A DNA stretch of 64,000 nucleotides from Dirofilaria immitis. Taxonomy: Eukaryota > Nematoda > Chromadorea > Rhabditida > Onchocercidae. Every line of letters begins with the position of its first letter. Position 1 is the stretch's first letter. This document shows, in pieces, positions 52,233-64,000 of this stretch. The stretch is taken from the NCBI GenBank assembly GCA_024305405.1, contig JAKNDB010000107.1:1426001-1490000 (forward strand). Reading direction: 5' to 3'. The notes under the pieces were generated by a model, which did no database searches, had not been told where the DNA came from, and saw only the letters and a list, made by a program, of their open reading frames with translations. Both the position numbers and the translations under genes were made by a program.

Positions 52233-54092
52233 TAAGACTGATGATATGATAATTGTTAATGTTAATTGTTAATCTGATAAAACATTTATTACCGCATATG
52301 CATCTTTATGTAAAATTAATCAAACGATATGATAAATATAATTATTAATTTTATAAATAATTTATTACAATTTTGCAAATTTGCTTTTTTTCGTTAATTA
52401 ATTTTAGTTTTATAAAATTTATGAAAGAAAATGTAAAATTATCAAATTTATTTTAATCAATCAAAAAAAGTTGTAATAATAATAAAATTTTTAATTGAGA
52501 ATAGAATAATATTAAAATATAATTTTAATATTAATTTTACAAAATTTATATTATTAATTGATTGTTAATTTTTAATAAAAAATATTTTGCTAAAAATGTA
52601 ATAAACAAACAATTTAAATAACAAAAATCGTTTAATCAATAATTAATTAATTTTTATCGTTCTTTTTATAAAATATTCAAATTTTTTGTATTCAAAATAT
52701 TTCAATTATTTACAAAATGCTTTTGTAGAATCGAATTAAAAATTAATTATATTAACTGATAGATGCATATATATTAATATGAAAATTAATTATGAAATTA
52801 ATTATAATAGATTATATCAATTAATTAGATGCATATATATTAATATGAAAACTAATTATACTAATAGATTATATTAATTAATAGATGCATATATATTAAT
52901 ATGAAAATTAATTATAAAATCAATTATAATAGATTATATCAATTAATTAGATACATATATATTAATATGAAAATTAATTATAAGATTAATTATAATAGAT
53001 TATATCAATTAATTAGATACATATATATTAATATGAAAATTAATTATAAGATTAATTATAATAGATTATATCAATTAATTAGATACATATATATTAATAT
53101 GAAAATTAATTATAAAATTAATTATATTAATAGATTATATTAATTAATTAGATACATATATATTAATATGAAAATTAATTGTAAAATTAATTATATTAAT
53201 AGATTATATTAATTAATAGATGCATATATATTAATATGAAAATTAATTATAAAATTAATTATAATAGATTATATCAATTAATTAGATACATATATATTAA
53301 TATGAAAATTAATTATATTAATAGATTATATTAATTAATAGATGCATATACATTAATATGAAAATTAATTGTAAAATTAATTATATTAATAGATTATATT
53401 AATTAATAGATGCATATACATTAATATGAAAATTAATTATAAAATTAATTATATAATAGATTATATCAATTAATTAGATACATATATATTAATATGAAAA
53501 TTAATTATAAAATTAATTATATTAATAGATTATATTAATTAATAGATGCATATATATTAATATGAAAATTAATTATAAAATTAATTATAATAGATTATAT
53601 CAATTAATTAGATACATATATATTAATATGAAAAATTAATTATATTAATAGATTATATTAATTAATAGATGCATATACATTAATATGAAAATTAATTGTA
53701 AAATTAATTATATTAATAGATTATATTAATTAATAGATGCATATACATTAATATGAAAATTAATTGTAAAATTAATTATATTAATAGATTATATTAATTA
53801 ATAGATGCATATATATTAATATGAAAATTTTTAAATATAAATATAAAAATACTTAAATTATACAAAATTAGTGATAATTTTTAATGTAATAGAATAAATT
53901 TGCATTAAATTTTATTAAAATTTTGTATCGTTTTTTTCTTTTTCTAATTTGCATAAATTTAGAAAAATATATAATAAGCACAAATATTATCATTTTATTA
54001 TTGTTATCAACTAATTATCAAGAATTTTGCTTATTACATTCTGTTGATACATTTCTTAATTCTACCATTTGACGACGTTTTAGTCAAAGGAA
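52233..54092. other. Spacer between the lectin gene and the small basic-protein gene
   Basis: No gene seen; more than half is the minisatellite listed separately. Confidence 0.6.
52745..53826. repeat. AT-rich minisatellite, about 17 units of roughly 66 bp
   Basis: The landmark word TTAATATGAAAA occurs 17 times. The commonest unit is 66 bp: GATACATATATATTAATATG, then AAAATTAATTATAA(A/G)ATTAA, then TTATAATAGATTATATCAATT; shorter variants lack one inner repeat. Because 66 is a multiple of three, a repeating open frame appears at 52901-53143. It has no coding support. Confidence 0.97.
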
Positions 54093-55000
54093 ATGTCCAA
54101 ACGAAATATTAATTATAAACGTAATCGAAAAAAGCTAAAAAGGTTATCATGTTTAATTAATAATGATTAATTCAAATTTTTTAATAGAAATAATAGTAAC
54201 TAAATTTAACACTAAGTTTCAATTGCATATTTTGATATGATCTTATCGATATTGTAATGTTTAAATATACTCATATTTCGAGATTAATTAGAAAGCTCTC
54301 ATTTCTAAAATTGATTTTTATTAATTATTTAAAAATTCACTTTGAAAAAAATCACGAAGGCGATAATGAATAATTATATAATTCATTAATTATTGCAATA
54401 TTTTCTAGATCCAGTCCAGGTAGAACACCTGGACCATTTGTTCGAATACATCAAATGAATGATTTCAATGATATTTTGGATGAGATTAATCGACTAAAAT
54501 TACCTACCAAATTACCGTAATTATCGAATTCTTGGCATAGTAGAAAGTATAATATCATCAGTTATTAAATTAACTTTAAGTATAAATAGTAATAATTTCT
54601 CATACTCTAATGATCGCTTTCAGAAAGGCAAATGAGAAAGAATGTAATAAATCAATGGGAATAATTGAAGGATCAAAGTTTTCATCTAAGTTGCTCCTGG
54701 ATAATCTAGAAAGCCAAACACAGAAAAAATTCCTTTAACTGCTTCGTTTGAGCATCAGCAAGTTGAAAATATTGTAAAACGAGATGAAGCATTGGAAGCA
54801 ATAAAATCTGAAAAATTGTCTTTGATCGATAGAAATTCAATCAAAAAGTTATCCATAAAAGATCGCGTTAAAATATTTGAAACAGTAATAGCTCATTCCA
54901 ATGAATCTACGATTCCTTAAATGCTCGAAGATTTTCGAGAAAGGAATTATTTGTTCAGGAGAAGAAACATCATTCTGAAATACCGATGCCGAAATATTGA
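54093..55000 (+). CDS. Small basic protein of unknown family, three exons
   Basis: Exons: 54093-54142, 54409-54516 and 54624-55000, with GT-AG borders and matching phases. The product starts MSKRNINYKRNRKKLKR, continues SSPGRTPGPFVRIHQMND, FNDILDEINRLKLPTKLP, IPLTASFEHQQVENIVKRDE, SLIDRNSIKKLSIKDRVKIF and ends EKKHHSEIPMPKY. It would be about 190 residues, with a very basic N-terminus and amphipathic charged middle. It has no signal peptide or membrane segment, so it is likely cytoplasmic or nuclear. The last exon needs one base restored at about 54710-54712 and one at about 54912-54915; in both cases the neighbouring frame continues open and protein-like. I do not recognise the family. Confidence 0.6.
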
Positions 55001-55249
55001 AAGATTTTTCGTTAAGATAACTATTAAGGAATAAATGATAATATTTATAGTTATGCGCATAACATGCTGATTATAATAAATGAGTGATAATGAACAAAGC
55101 TGTTTTAACAATTTTATAATTTTAGCACTAATTATCATATATAGAATATTTTACAATAATAATTTATGCATATTCGAAATATAGATTCTGATAAATATTT
55201 GATCAAATAATGATCTAATCATCATAAATCTATTTTATTCTTGATTATT

Positions 55250-55560
55250 TTATTGAATTCATAAAATGATAGCGATTTCTTGATAAAATTTGTAGTAATC
55301 GAGAATTTTAGCGGTCTAATTTCTTAATGAATTTTTATGGATCATGATTTCTTGATCAGTTCATAATACTCGCAATTTTTCGACCTAATTCATATTGATA
55401 GTGATTTATAACTAATTTCGTAATGATTTGATTTCGTAATCAAATTCATATTGATAGTGATTTCTTGATTAAATTCACACTGATTTTACCCTTCAATCAA
55501 GCTCATAGTGATCACAGTTTCTTGATCTAATTCATAATAATTGTTCTTTTTGATCACGTT
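55250..55560. repeat. Degenerate tandem repeat
   Basis: Words such as TTCATATTGATAGTGATTT, TTCTTGATCAAATTC and TTCATAATGATT recur about every 40-50 bases in diverged form. Confidence 0.5.
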
Positions 55561-57081
55561 AAAGGCAATTATGATTTATTTATCAAATTTACAATGATGA
55601 ATGATGCAATAATATCGTTTTTGTCACCGAATATTTTATCAGTTATCAGAATGAATTTTTGTTGAAATAATAAAAGCCATATAAAATTAGCATTATCAGC
55701 ATTATCGAAAACTAATGCCGTAATTTTGTTGATCAAGTGAATTGTAATCATATCTTAATCAAACTGATCGTAATTTATTAATTAAAATTAATTTTTTTCG
55801 TAAATTATTATTGTTAAATATGAAATGGATAAGAAAGAATAATCTTAAATAGGAAATGTATTATAATGAATAAACTTATTATTAAGCCTGCTTTATCATT
55901 ATCACTATGTTAACATCACTACCTTATAACAATAAATTATGAAAAAGAAATTTTTGCTTTTTTAATTTCAATGATATGATAAAATAACGATTTTGATAAA
56001 CATATTAAATATCGTATTCTTTATTTACCTTTTAATCAATTATAATGAAATTTTTTAGATTCTTTCTTTACGTTTGATTTGCCCTTAATGATATTATATT
56101 GTTTATGATTAGTATAAATCTTTAATTAGTAATTAATTTCGTAAATTAGTTGTATGATAAAGTTATCATAAATTTGTCAACAAATAAATTCTAAATTTAT
56201 TTTACAAATAATAATTATATTTACATATGTATTTGAAAAATAGAGTGATAAAGATAATTTATTAAAATTTAGAAATTCATGATATCATTGTTTACAGTGA
56301 TTATCAAACAATCATTATACTATCTATTTCGTTTATCTATTTATTTTATTTCGCTAATTTGATCAGATCAAATCTTAACTACTATTTTAATTGAAATATT
56401 GAGATATTTTAGAAATTTGGCATGAATTACTTTCTGATTCTTTACATTATCCAGGTTGATAAATTATTTACATTGATAACAATTAGTGTTTATCATTATA
56501 TCATTCACGTTGATAATAATTAACATAAATGAATGATTTGAAATGGGAAAAAATGCGTCTAATCATTGAGAAAATAATTTGTATAATTTTTTAAGACATC
56601 TCAATGTTTCATTCAAAATGATTAAGTAATTCAATTTAATATCTGGAATTGATATCAGTAATCAAAAATTTGATAGATTTAATTTTAATATAACTCATTA
56701 TCTTTTAAACAGGTATTTTAATTGAGGTAATGCGAGAGTACAATTTCTTAAAAAATGTAAAAATACTAAATCGAGTATTAGATGATGGTAGTAATAAAAT
56801 TATTTCTAAATAGCCTAAATATTATTTTTAAGTTTTTCAATTTAATTCATTTATAAAATTATATAAATTTGTAAATTAAATAAATTTTTCATCATTTGCT
56901 ACATAAATTTAATACCAAATAATAATACAAAATGCAATAAATAATTTTAATTTCCAATTTTCATTCTAAATGTTTTATTTTAAATGATAGAATACATTTG
57001 GTATTTCAATTAGAGAAATGAAATAACAATTTAACAGTAATTAATTTTCATTTTTGCCAAATGATCGTATCGAATTTTAGT

Positions 57082-57325
57082 CGAAATTATCAAGCTAACT
57101 TAATCTTATTTAAATTTTAATCAAAATTATCGAGCTAACTTAATCTTATTTAAATTTTAATCAAAATTATCAAGCTAACTTAATCTTATTTAAATTTTAA
57201 TCAAAATTATCAAGCTAACTTAATCTTATTTAAATTTTAATCAAAATTTTAATCAAAATTATCAAGCTAACTTAATCTTATTTAAATTTTAATCAAAATT
57301 ATCAAGCTACTTAATCTTATTTATA
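57082..57325. repeat. 40-bp tandem repeat, six copies
   Basis: AAATTATCAAGCTAACTTAA followed by TCTTATTTAAATTTTAATCA repeats with starts 40 bases apart. There is one 12-base insertion of AATTTTAATCAA between copies four and five, and a shortened last copy (GCTACTT). Confidence 0.95.
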
Positions 57326-57850
57326 CATTAAAAGTAATAAAAAGAAAATTGATCGAAAAAATCGATAAAATAGCAAAATGATTATAATTTATTATGAAAT
57401 ATTTTAGCAAATTATCAACGGATATGATATATTTAAAAGTTGTCGAGAAAAAATATGATAAGTTAGTTATTTATATGAAAATTTTATATTATTATCGGTG
57501 ATATCGTAGTAGTAATTATAAAAATTTATAATTTATTTTTTTTAATTTCAATTTCTAATTTTAATTCTTTTCAAATATATCCTTCGAAGTTTTATTTTTC
57601 AATTTGCAATTATTAATTTTGAAAATTGTTATATTTATTATTTTCAATCTTTCTATTAATTATAATAATAATAATAATAATAAATTTTAATATAATTTTT
57701 AATTTCTTTTAATTTAAAATTATTTGATTTATTAATTATAACATTTCGTATTGTTAAAATTACTTAATTTTTTTTTTTCGAAAAGAGAAAAAATGATTTA
57801 TTTGTAATTGCAGATCGATATAGATCGATCAATAGGTTGATAGAAGAATG

Positions 57851-57890
57851 GATGAATGAATGAATGAATGAATGAATGAATGAATGAATT
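57851..57890. repeat. (GAAT)n microsatellite
   Basis: About nine GAAT units in tandem. Confidence 0.95.
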
Positions 57891-60319
57891 GGATGATTAG
57901 ATGATTAGGCATCATCGAAGAAATTGTTGTTGACATTACGGATGTCATCATTTATTTCATAACGATCAACTGAAAATGACGAATTTATTAGTTTTATTGC
58001 CTAAAGAAATGCTGAAATTTTACAACATAATTGATTGTAATTAGCTGAAATGATCACACTGAACAAAATAATTGATAAATGATAATTGGCAATTGATAAT
58101 TAACAATTGGCAATTGTATGAAAATTTTCTCAAATCTTGTTTTTCATTTCAGATCATTCAATCAAGTTTTAGACTGATCAATTATCTAAATTATCTTTCT
58201 CTTCCTTTCTTTTTTTTTTGTCTTTTTTATTTCAGCCTATCATATAAGACGAAGTTAATTTCATAAAATTTTTTTTTTTTTTTTTAAATCTTCTATATCA
58301 TCAATAATTATAAATAATCGAAAATAATAAAATAGTATAATAGTATGACTTTTTCAAAATTATATTACTAAAAAAAAAAAGAAAACCAATTTTATGCTAA
58401 AATCAATTTTATGCTTAAATGACAATTATTACATAAATAAATAATAAATAATCAAAAAAAAAAGAAAACAATTATATGTTTATTTTAGAAATAGAAATAT
58501 TTGATTGACAAAAAAATTTTATTCCCAAAAAAAAATATTCAATTATTATTTCAATTATCCATTTCGAAATTTAGTTATTCAGTTATAATTTGAATAATTT
58601 AATAATCAAATAAAGCTTCTTAATCAAATATTTATTTTAGCATTTAAAATATTTAACTTATAAAATTTTTTCTTTCCAAAAAAGTTTAATTTTGAAAATT
58701 TACCAAAATTTAATCATTTTGTTGCATCCTAACGATTTAGTATTAAAATAAAATTAAAATTTGGAAATGAAACTGTGCAGAAATTTGAAAATATTAATTT
58801 TTTCGTTTGTTTTAATATTATTTTTTTCAAAGAAAAAAAACAAAAACAAAATTTAATAATAAAATACTGAAAATTAGAAAAAATAATTTAAAAAGTCTAA
58901 AAACTTTTTTTGCTTTAAATTTTAAAATAATTTTAATATAACAAAAATTCTATAATATAATAATAATACATTTAATGAAATTATAATAAATTGTTAAATA
59001 TATTTTTAAATATTTAAATTTAAAATGTGAAAGTTTTTTTTCGCTTTTCTAAATTTAAACTTTTAAGTATTAAAAGATTACCCATTGCATACTTTCTTTT
59101 TCTCTTTTCTTCATTCATTGATTTAACGAAAATACCTTGAAGGTGAATGATTCAACTTTTTTTTTCCTCCCAAAAAAATAATAATTTTCTTCATATGAGC
59201 AGGAAAAAAAAATTTAACATTTACAAGCCGATAATTGCTATTTTTTAAAAAACGGAGTATATAAATCAAAATTATCAAAATTGCTCAATTACTTGAAAAG
59301 GTATTCGCACTATCATATTGTTAGAAAAGTACTTAATATTTAATTCTCAAACAGGTGTACGTTCCAATCATCAAATATTGTGTAATTGAAAGTTCGAAAG
59401 GAAGTTCATTTGACAAAAAAAAAGAGAAAAAACGACTTTAATTTATAAATAATTATAAGTTGTATTATTTTAAAATGATAGAAATTTTCAAAATTTTGTT
59501 ATCATTTTGTTATTATATTTGAAACTGATAATATCATTATTTTTAACAATGCTATCACTGATATTTAAATCTTTTCAATTAATCATAGCTAACCAAACAT
59601 CGAAGGTAATACTAAACAAATTAAACTTTTGAGTTTTTCTAATAACACTTGTGCTTCAAGTGTTTACAACTTAATAAATTCGATCAATCGATTAAATTTC
59701 ATTTTAGTTCAACTTCACAGATTTTAAAAAATTAGATTAAATTTTCAACTCTTTCTGCCAGAATTTACAAACTCATTTTTAAATAAATTCGATTTTTAGT
59801 CCATAAAAAAAGGAATATTATTAAAAAGATATATGAATGGAGCAAAGATAGGAATAAAATTATGGATTGAAATGGATTGAATCGTTAAAAAGTTCGTTAA
59901 AAATCTTCAAGCTTAATATAAAAAAGAAAGAATTGACAAATAAGCTTATGAAATTATTTAAAAAGTTTATTTTCAAGTTTTAATTACTTCGTGATTATTT
60001 AAATTATTCAAATACCATTTTAATATTATAAGCTAAAAAAAAGTTGCGTATTTTTTCCCTATTTTTATTTCATAATAAATTTAAAAAGGAAGCAAAAGAA
60101 ATCAAAGGAAGTAAACGGTAAAACCTGAATTTAAAGTCTTTTGAAATTTCAAAACATGATCATTATCGAACGGTCGAATAGTTTTTGAAATTTATTTAAA
60201 AGATAATAGCACTTGTAAGTTTTATGTATTTAAACTAAAATACATGCCAAAATAATTGATTAGTTCCCTTAATCATATTGCGAAGAAAAAAATAAAAAAT
60301 AAAAATTTTTAAAGTAAAC

Positions 60320-60366
60320 ATATGCATGCATGCAAGTGCATGCATGCAGCCATTTGCATGCAAATT
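60320..60366. repeat. GCATGC hairpin beside a palindromic octamer site
   Basis: Two GCATGCATGC arms flank a 4-base AAGT loop (60323-60346). They are followed by ATTTGCATGCAAAT at 60352-60365, a perfect palindrome made of two overlapping octamer words (ATTTGCAT and ATGCAAAT). It stands out in otherwise GC-poor DNA. Confidence 0.85.
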
Positions 60367-61269
60367 TTTTATTTCAATAACATTTCAATTTTATATGCTA
60401 AATTTTCTCTCATTTCATTTCATTTCATTTTTTTAAATCAAAATTAATATTAAAAATTATCTCGAACCAAAAATTTTCTTATATAATAAATGTCGAGATT
60501 TATGATTAATTATTGATTCATAATCATAAATTATCATTTTATCAGTATAGACAAAATTTCAATATAATGAATTTTTTTTTAATAAAATTATTTTAATCAT
60601 TCGCATTATTATATTAAAATTGATAAAATGATTGCTGAGAAATTTTATCAAAATTTGTTTTGTCATTGCAATAAACTTTTTTTTTTTGTTTTTCTAAATT
60701 TGCTACAAAACTGGTCCAAACAAAAATATATAATTTAAATTTATGTTATTATAAATTCTACGATTAATTAATGTGATAATTTGAAAAGGTCAAATGATTT
60801 ATTAAATAACACCAATTAGTATTTAAGACATTTCACACACTCATAATCAGTCAAGACTTTAATTACAACAGCAAAAATGAAAAACAGTTGAAATTAGTTC
60901 ATATGAAAAATGACGAAAAAGTAGGCAAATAGTTATTGTGGTTTTATTTCAAATTTTTCCTCCAATATATACTTAATAAAATTTTGGCGAAAAAAAACAT
61001 TCACAAAAAAAAGTTTTGTTGAAAGGAAAAAACACTATTAAACAAGGTTGATTTGAAAAGTTTTTTTTTTTTTTTAGTAATACTTTAACAAAATTTAATT
61101 CTATGTTAATCCTCTTAACAAAAATAATTGTTAAAGTAAGTAAGTTTTATAAAAGTTTTTGTTGTTGTGAAAAAATAATTTTGAAATTTTCAAAATATTA
61201 AAAGTGTGCTTAAAAAAATTTTTTTTTTTTGTTCATCTAAAGGAAAAGTTTCTGTCATTTTAATAACAA

Positions 61270-61435
61270 AATGATAATAATAATAATGATGATGATGATG
61301 ATGATGATAATAATAATAACAATGATGATGATGATCATAATGATGACGGTGATCATAATAATAATAATAATGGTGATAAAATAATGATGATGATGATGAT
61401 GATAATAATAATAATGATAGCAATGATGATGAAGA
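61270..61435. repeat. (GAT/AAT)n trinucleotide tract
   Basis: Runs of ATG, ATA and ATC-type triplets with few interruptions. They give a spurious 123-aa open frame rich in Ser, His and Tyr on the minus strand. Confidence 0.95.
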
Positions 61436-61516
61436 AAAATGATGACCTATTTTTATTAAATAATATAAATAGTTAACATATATATCGAGAAAAAAATGTC
61501 TCATAAAAGTAAATGG

Positions 61517-61535
61517 ATATATATATATATATATG
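61517..61535. repeat. (AT)n microsatellite
   Basis: GATATATATATATATATATG. Confidence 0.9.
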
Positions 61536-62343
61536 CATTTAAATGTTTGAATTCTTGTCATATCTCTATGATCATTTCATTGATTTAATGATTTCCTTTT
61601 TTTTTTTTTTTTTTTATTACACAATTTTATTTTTAATTAATGAAAAATGTCATTTATTATTGATTTTCAGGTAAAATGTATTTTTATTGCTAATTCATTT
61701 AAGTTAAACTTATCATAAATATATACCAAAAAAAAAAAATACTAAAGAGAAGCATTTTATTTGATAAATGAAATAAATTAATTAATTTATATATATTTTT
61801 AAAAACTATTTTAACAAAATAATTTATTCAATTTTTGATTATTTTAATTAAAATAATTTATTTAATATTTTAATTATTCAATTAAAACGATTTTTTTTAA
61901 TCGAAATATCATAATTTATTTATTAAAATGATTTTAATTAATAAATAATCCAATCCATTCCTTTCTCTCTCTCTCTCTCTCTTTTTTTTCATTATGAAAT
62001 TCAATTCACAATGAATAAATTTGATAATTTTGTTTATTTATATTTATTTATCGGATGATATATTATCAATTAAATAAAATTTTAATAATTAAATTAATTA
62101 GAAAAAGAATATTTGTTTGATCAAAATTATAAATATTTTAATAAATTTAATTAATCATAATATATGATAAGTATATGTAGGTATACATATACTTATCGAT
62201 TATTTTATTAAATTATTTTATAAATTATTTTTTTTTTATAACAAAGAACAAACTGATCGCCTTCCTACTTTTTTTTTTTTAAAGAAATAAAATAGAAATA
62301 TTGAAATTTAACAAATAGTAAGTACAATTTTACTATGATCTGT

Positions 62344-62355
62344 ATATGTGTGTGT

Positions 62356-62402
<47 letters not shown>
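62344..62402. repeat. (TG)n microsatellite
   Basis: About 55 bases of TG with one TATG interruption. Confidence 0.97.
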
Positions 62403-62403
<1 letters not shown>

Positions 62404-63758
62404 TTTGTGTTTATATGTGTTGCATATCATTTATAATTAAAATTTGAAAAGATCTAAGATAATGAAATATTTTAAAATTAGGTTTTTAACAATAGCAAAA
62501 CTCATTGCTCATAACATTTGTCTCGATCAGTAAATTAGTCAGCTGTGATCAATCAATTGATTAATCTATTTAGTAATAACAAAATTTTTTATGATCAATT
62601 ATTAATTCATTCAAATTTAAAGAAGAATTTGAGATTAAAAATTAATCATTATATCAAATATTTAAGAAATTCTAAAATACGATTTTTTGCATAACAATAT
62701 TTTCCTTTTATTAATCATTATATCAAATATTTATCAGTAATATATCAAATCCATATCAGTTAAGTATTACTATATTTTGCATTTGAAAATTTTAAATTTT
62801 GAAATTTTATATTTGCAAAGATAAATTTATTTAAATTGTTAAAATTCTATTTTTCATAAAAAATTCGAATTGCTTAATTTTTCCGATTGATAATTTATCA
62901 GTCATTAATGTTTTTTTTTGACCATTTATCAATCATTAATATGTTTTCATTAAAAATTGCCTTCTTCAAATATTTTAACAAGTTTAATTGACTTTGAAAA
63001 TTTTAAAACTATTGTATTCCGATGCTTTATTCTCGACTAACATCTGCATTTTCAATGTAAATATTAAATTAAAATTACGACTATTTGTCAACAAAACTTC
63101 CGGAAATTCTTCGAACTATGTGGAAAATATAAAACTCAAATTACATATGTAATTTAAATTTCGAAATTTTATATTCGCAAAAAAAATTGTTAACCAAAGT
63201 TGATTACTTTATCTACATCATTGAATTTTTGCTGATTGATCATTTATCAATCATATTCTTTGATAACGTTTTTATCAGTCATATTCTTTAATACTTTTAC
63301 AGTCCTTGCAAATTGTTTATTCGAAAAATATTATTCATTTTTAACTGTTTTAACAAATTTAGCTATATTTGAAGCAAAAGAATTATGATATTTCGATATT
63401 TCATTTCAAATTTATATATTCGAATTTCGATATAAATATTAAATTTGTAATTAAAACAATTCATTAGTCTCCAACTTCATTATAAAATATGAAAATTTAA
63501 CTAAAGAATTATATTAAGTTATCAAATTCAAATTATATATAAAAATAATTTAAATTAAAAATAATTATTGCGTATTTTTAACTACAATAAGCGATATATG
63601 GAAGAAAATTCATTTTAATTTATTTTAAATTAAATATTTAAGCTAATAAAACTTTAACTTATTAACTTATTGGAATTTATTGTTTTATAATAATTAAATA
63701 ATTAAATTCAAAATTTACAATATTATATGGGTGGGATAGAAAAGAATTTTATTATAAA

Positions 63759-63779
63759 CAAAAAAAAAAAAAAAAAAAC
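63759..63779. repeat. Poly-A run
   Basis: About 20 consecutive A after AAAC. No retroelement body or target-site duplication was seen upstream. Confidence 0.9.
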
Positions 63780-63886
63780 TTGACAGCATTAACATTCCTT
63801 TTTCGGAATATCACACATAACTCTGATAATGACTTTTGATTTTTCCAACAATTCAAACATTTATTTATCCAATTTATTTCGATAAA

Positions 63887-63903
63887 TATCTATCTATCTA
63901 TCC
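63887..63903. repeat. (TATC)n microsatellite
   Basis: Four TATC-type units followed by CATC. Confidence 0.85.
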
Positions 63904-64000
63904 ATCAATTATTCATATTATATGTTAATTAAAGCATAAATATTTTATTTGATAAAAATATTCATTTTTATCAAATAATACAATAGTGATAAGAATTAAT

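Larger units (their letters stand above)
55001..64000. other. Long AT-rich region without a recognised gene
   Basis: Nine kilobases with no open frame, splice pattern or motif that I can support. It contains many simple repeats (listed), homopolymer A and T runs and frequent TGATAA/TTATCA words. A gene with short, divergent exons could be missed. Confidence 0.5.

Noticed and set aside
52901..53143. 80-aa plus-strand frame with a repeating 22-residue unit
   Set aside because: It arises because the AT-rich minisatellite unit is 66 bases, a multiple of three. Neighbouring units of other lengths break it.
57082..57325. 40-bp repeats as a CRISPR array
   Set aside because: Units are contiguous with no unique spacers, and the DNA is eukaryotic.
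61190..61561. 123-aa minus-strand open frame
   Set aside because: It is a translation of a GAT/AAT triplet repeat (runs of Ser, His and Tyr) with no splice or family support.
63700..63790. Poly-A run as the tail of a retrotransposed copy
   Set aside because: No coding remnant, target-site duplication or element body was seen upstream.

Overview
The window is animal nuclear DNA, most likely from a nematode. It shows split genes with many short GT-AG introns and pyrimidine-rich TTTCAG/TTTTAG-type acceptors. It also holds a two-domain C-type lectin gene and an E3 ligase whose UBR-box region is clearly metazoan. Species cannot be fixed from sequence alone; a parasitic clade III (spirurid/filarial-like) genome would fit, but that is inference.

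Layout. (1) 41-19961, minus strand: nearly all of a UBR5/Hyd-type HECT E3 ubiquitin ligase, from its N-terminal methionine to the exon with the catalytic cysteine; the last exon lies beyond base 1. (2) 19962-25033: no gene seen; simple repeats and small hairpins; base composition becomes far more A+T-rich near 22.7 kb and stays so to the end. (3) 25034-29453, minus: a complete eight-exon DRAM/TMEM150-family membrane protein gene with three evenly spaced CACGTG sites in its first intron. (4) About 33991-39104, minus: a split gene for a protein with three C2H2 zinc fingers. (5) 43533-46363, minus: a predicted secreted, Gln-, Ser- and Thr-rich protein of unknown family. (6) 50144-52232, plus: a secreted protein with two C-type lectin domains. 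(7) 52745-53826: a minisatellite of about 17 units. (8) 54093-55000, plus: a small basic protein of unknown family. (9) 55001-64000: no gene recognised, only AT-rich DNA with micro- and minisatellites.

The genes do not form an obvious pathway or operon. The two best-understood ones act in protein turnover: UBR5 marks proteins for the proteasome, and DRAM-family proteins sit on lysosomes or the plasma membrane and are linked to autophagy.

The most useful observation is technical. In five of the six genes the reading frame breaks inside otherwise well-formed exons. Every break I could resolve needs one extra base, often in a short homopolymer. Four of them fall in UBR5, where the conserved sequence continues perfectly in the next frame. 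This looks like single-base deletion error in the assembly rather than gene decay, and any automatic gene prediction here will be fragmented. The most interesting biological candidate is the array of three CACGTG (CLEAR/E-box-like) motifs on a 19-bp period inside the DRAM-family gene.
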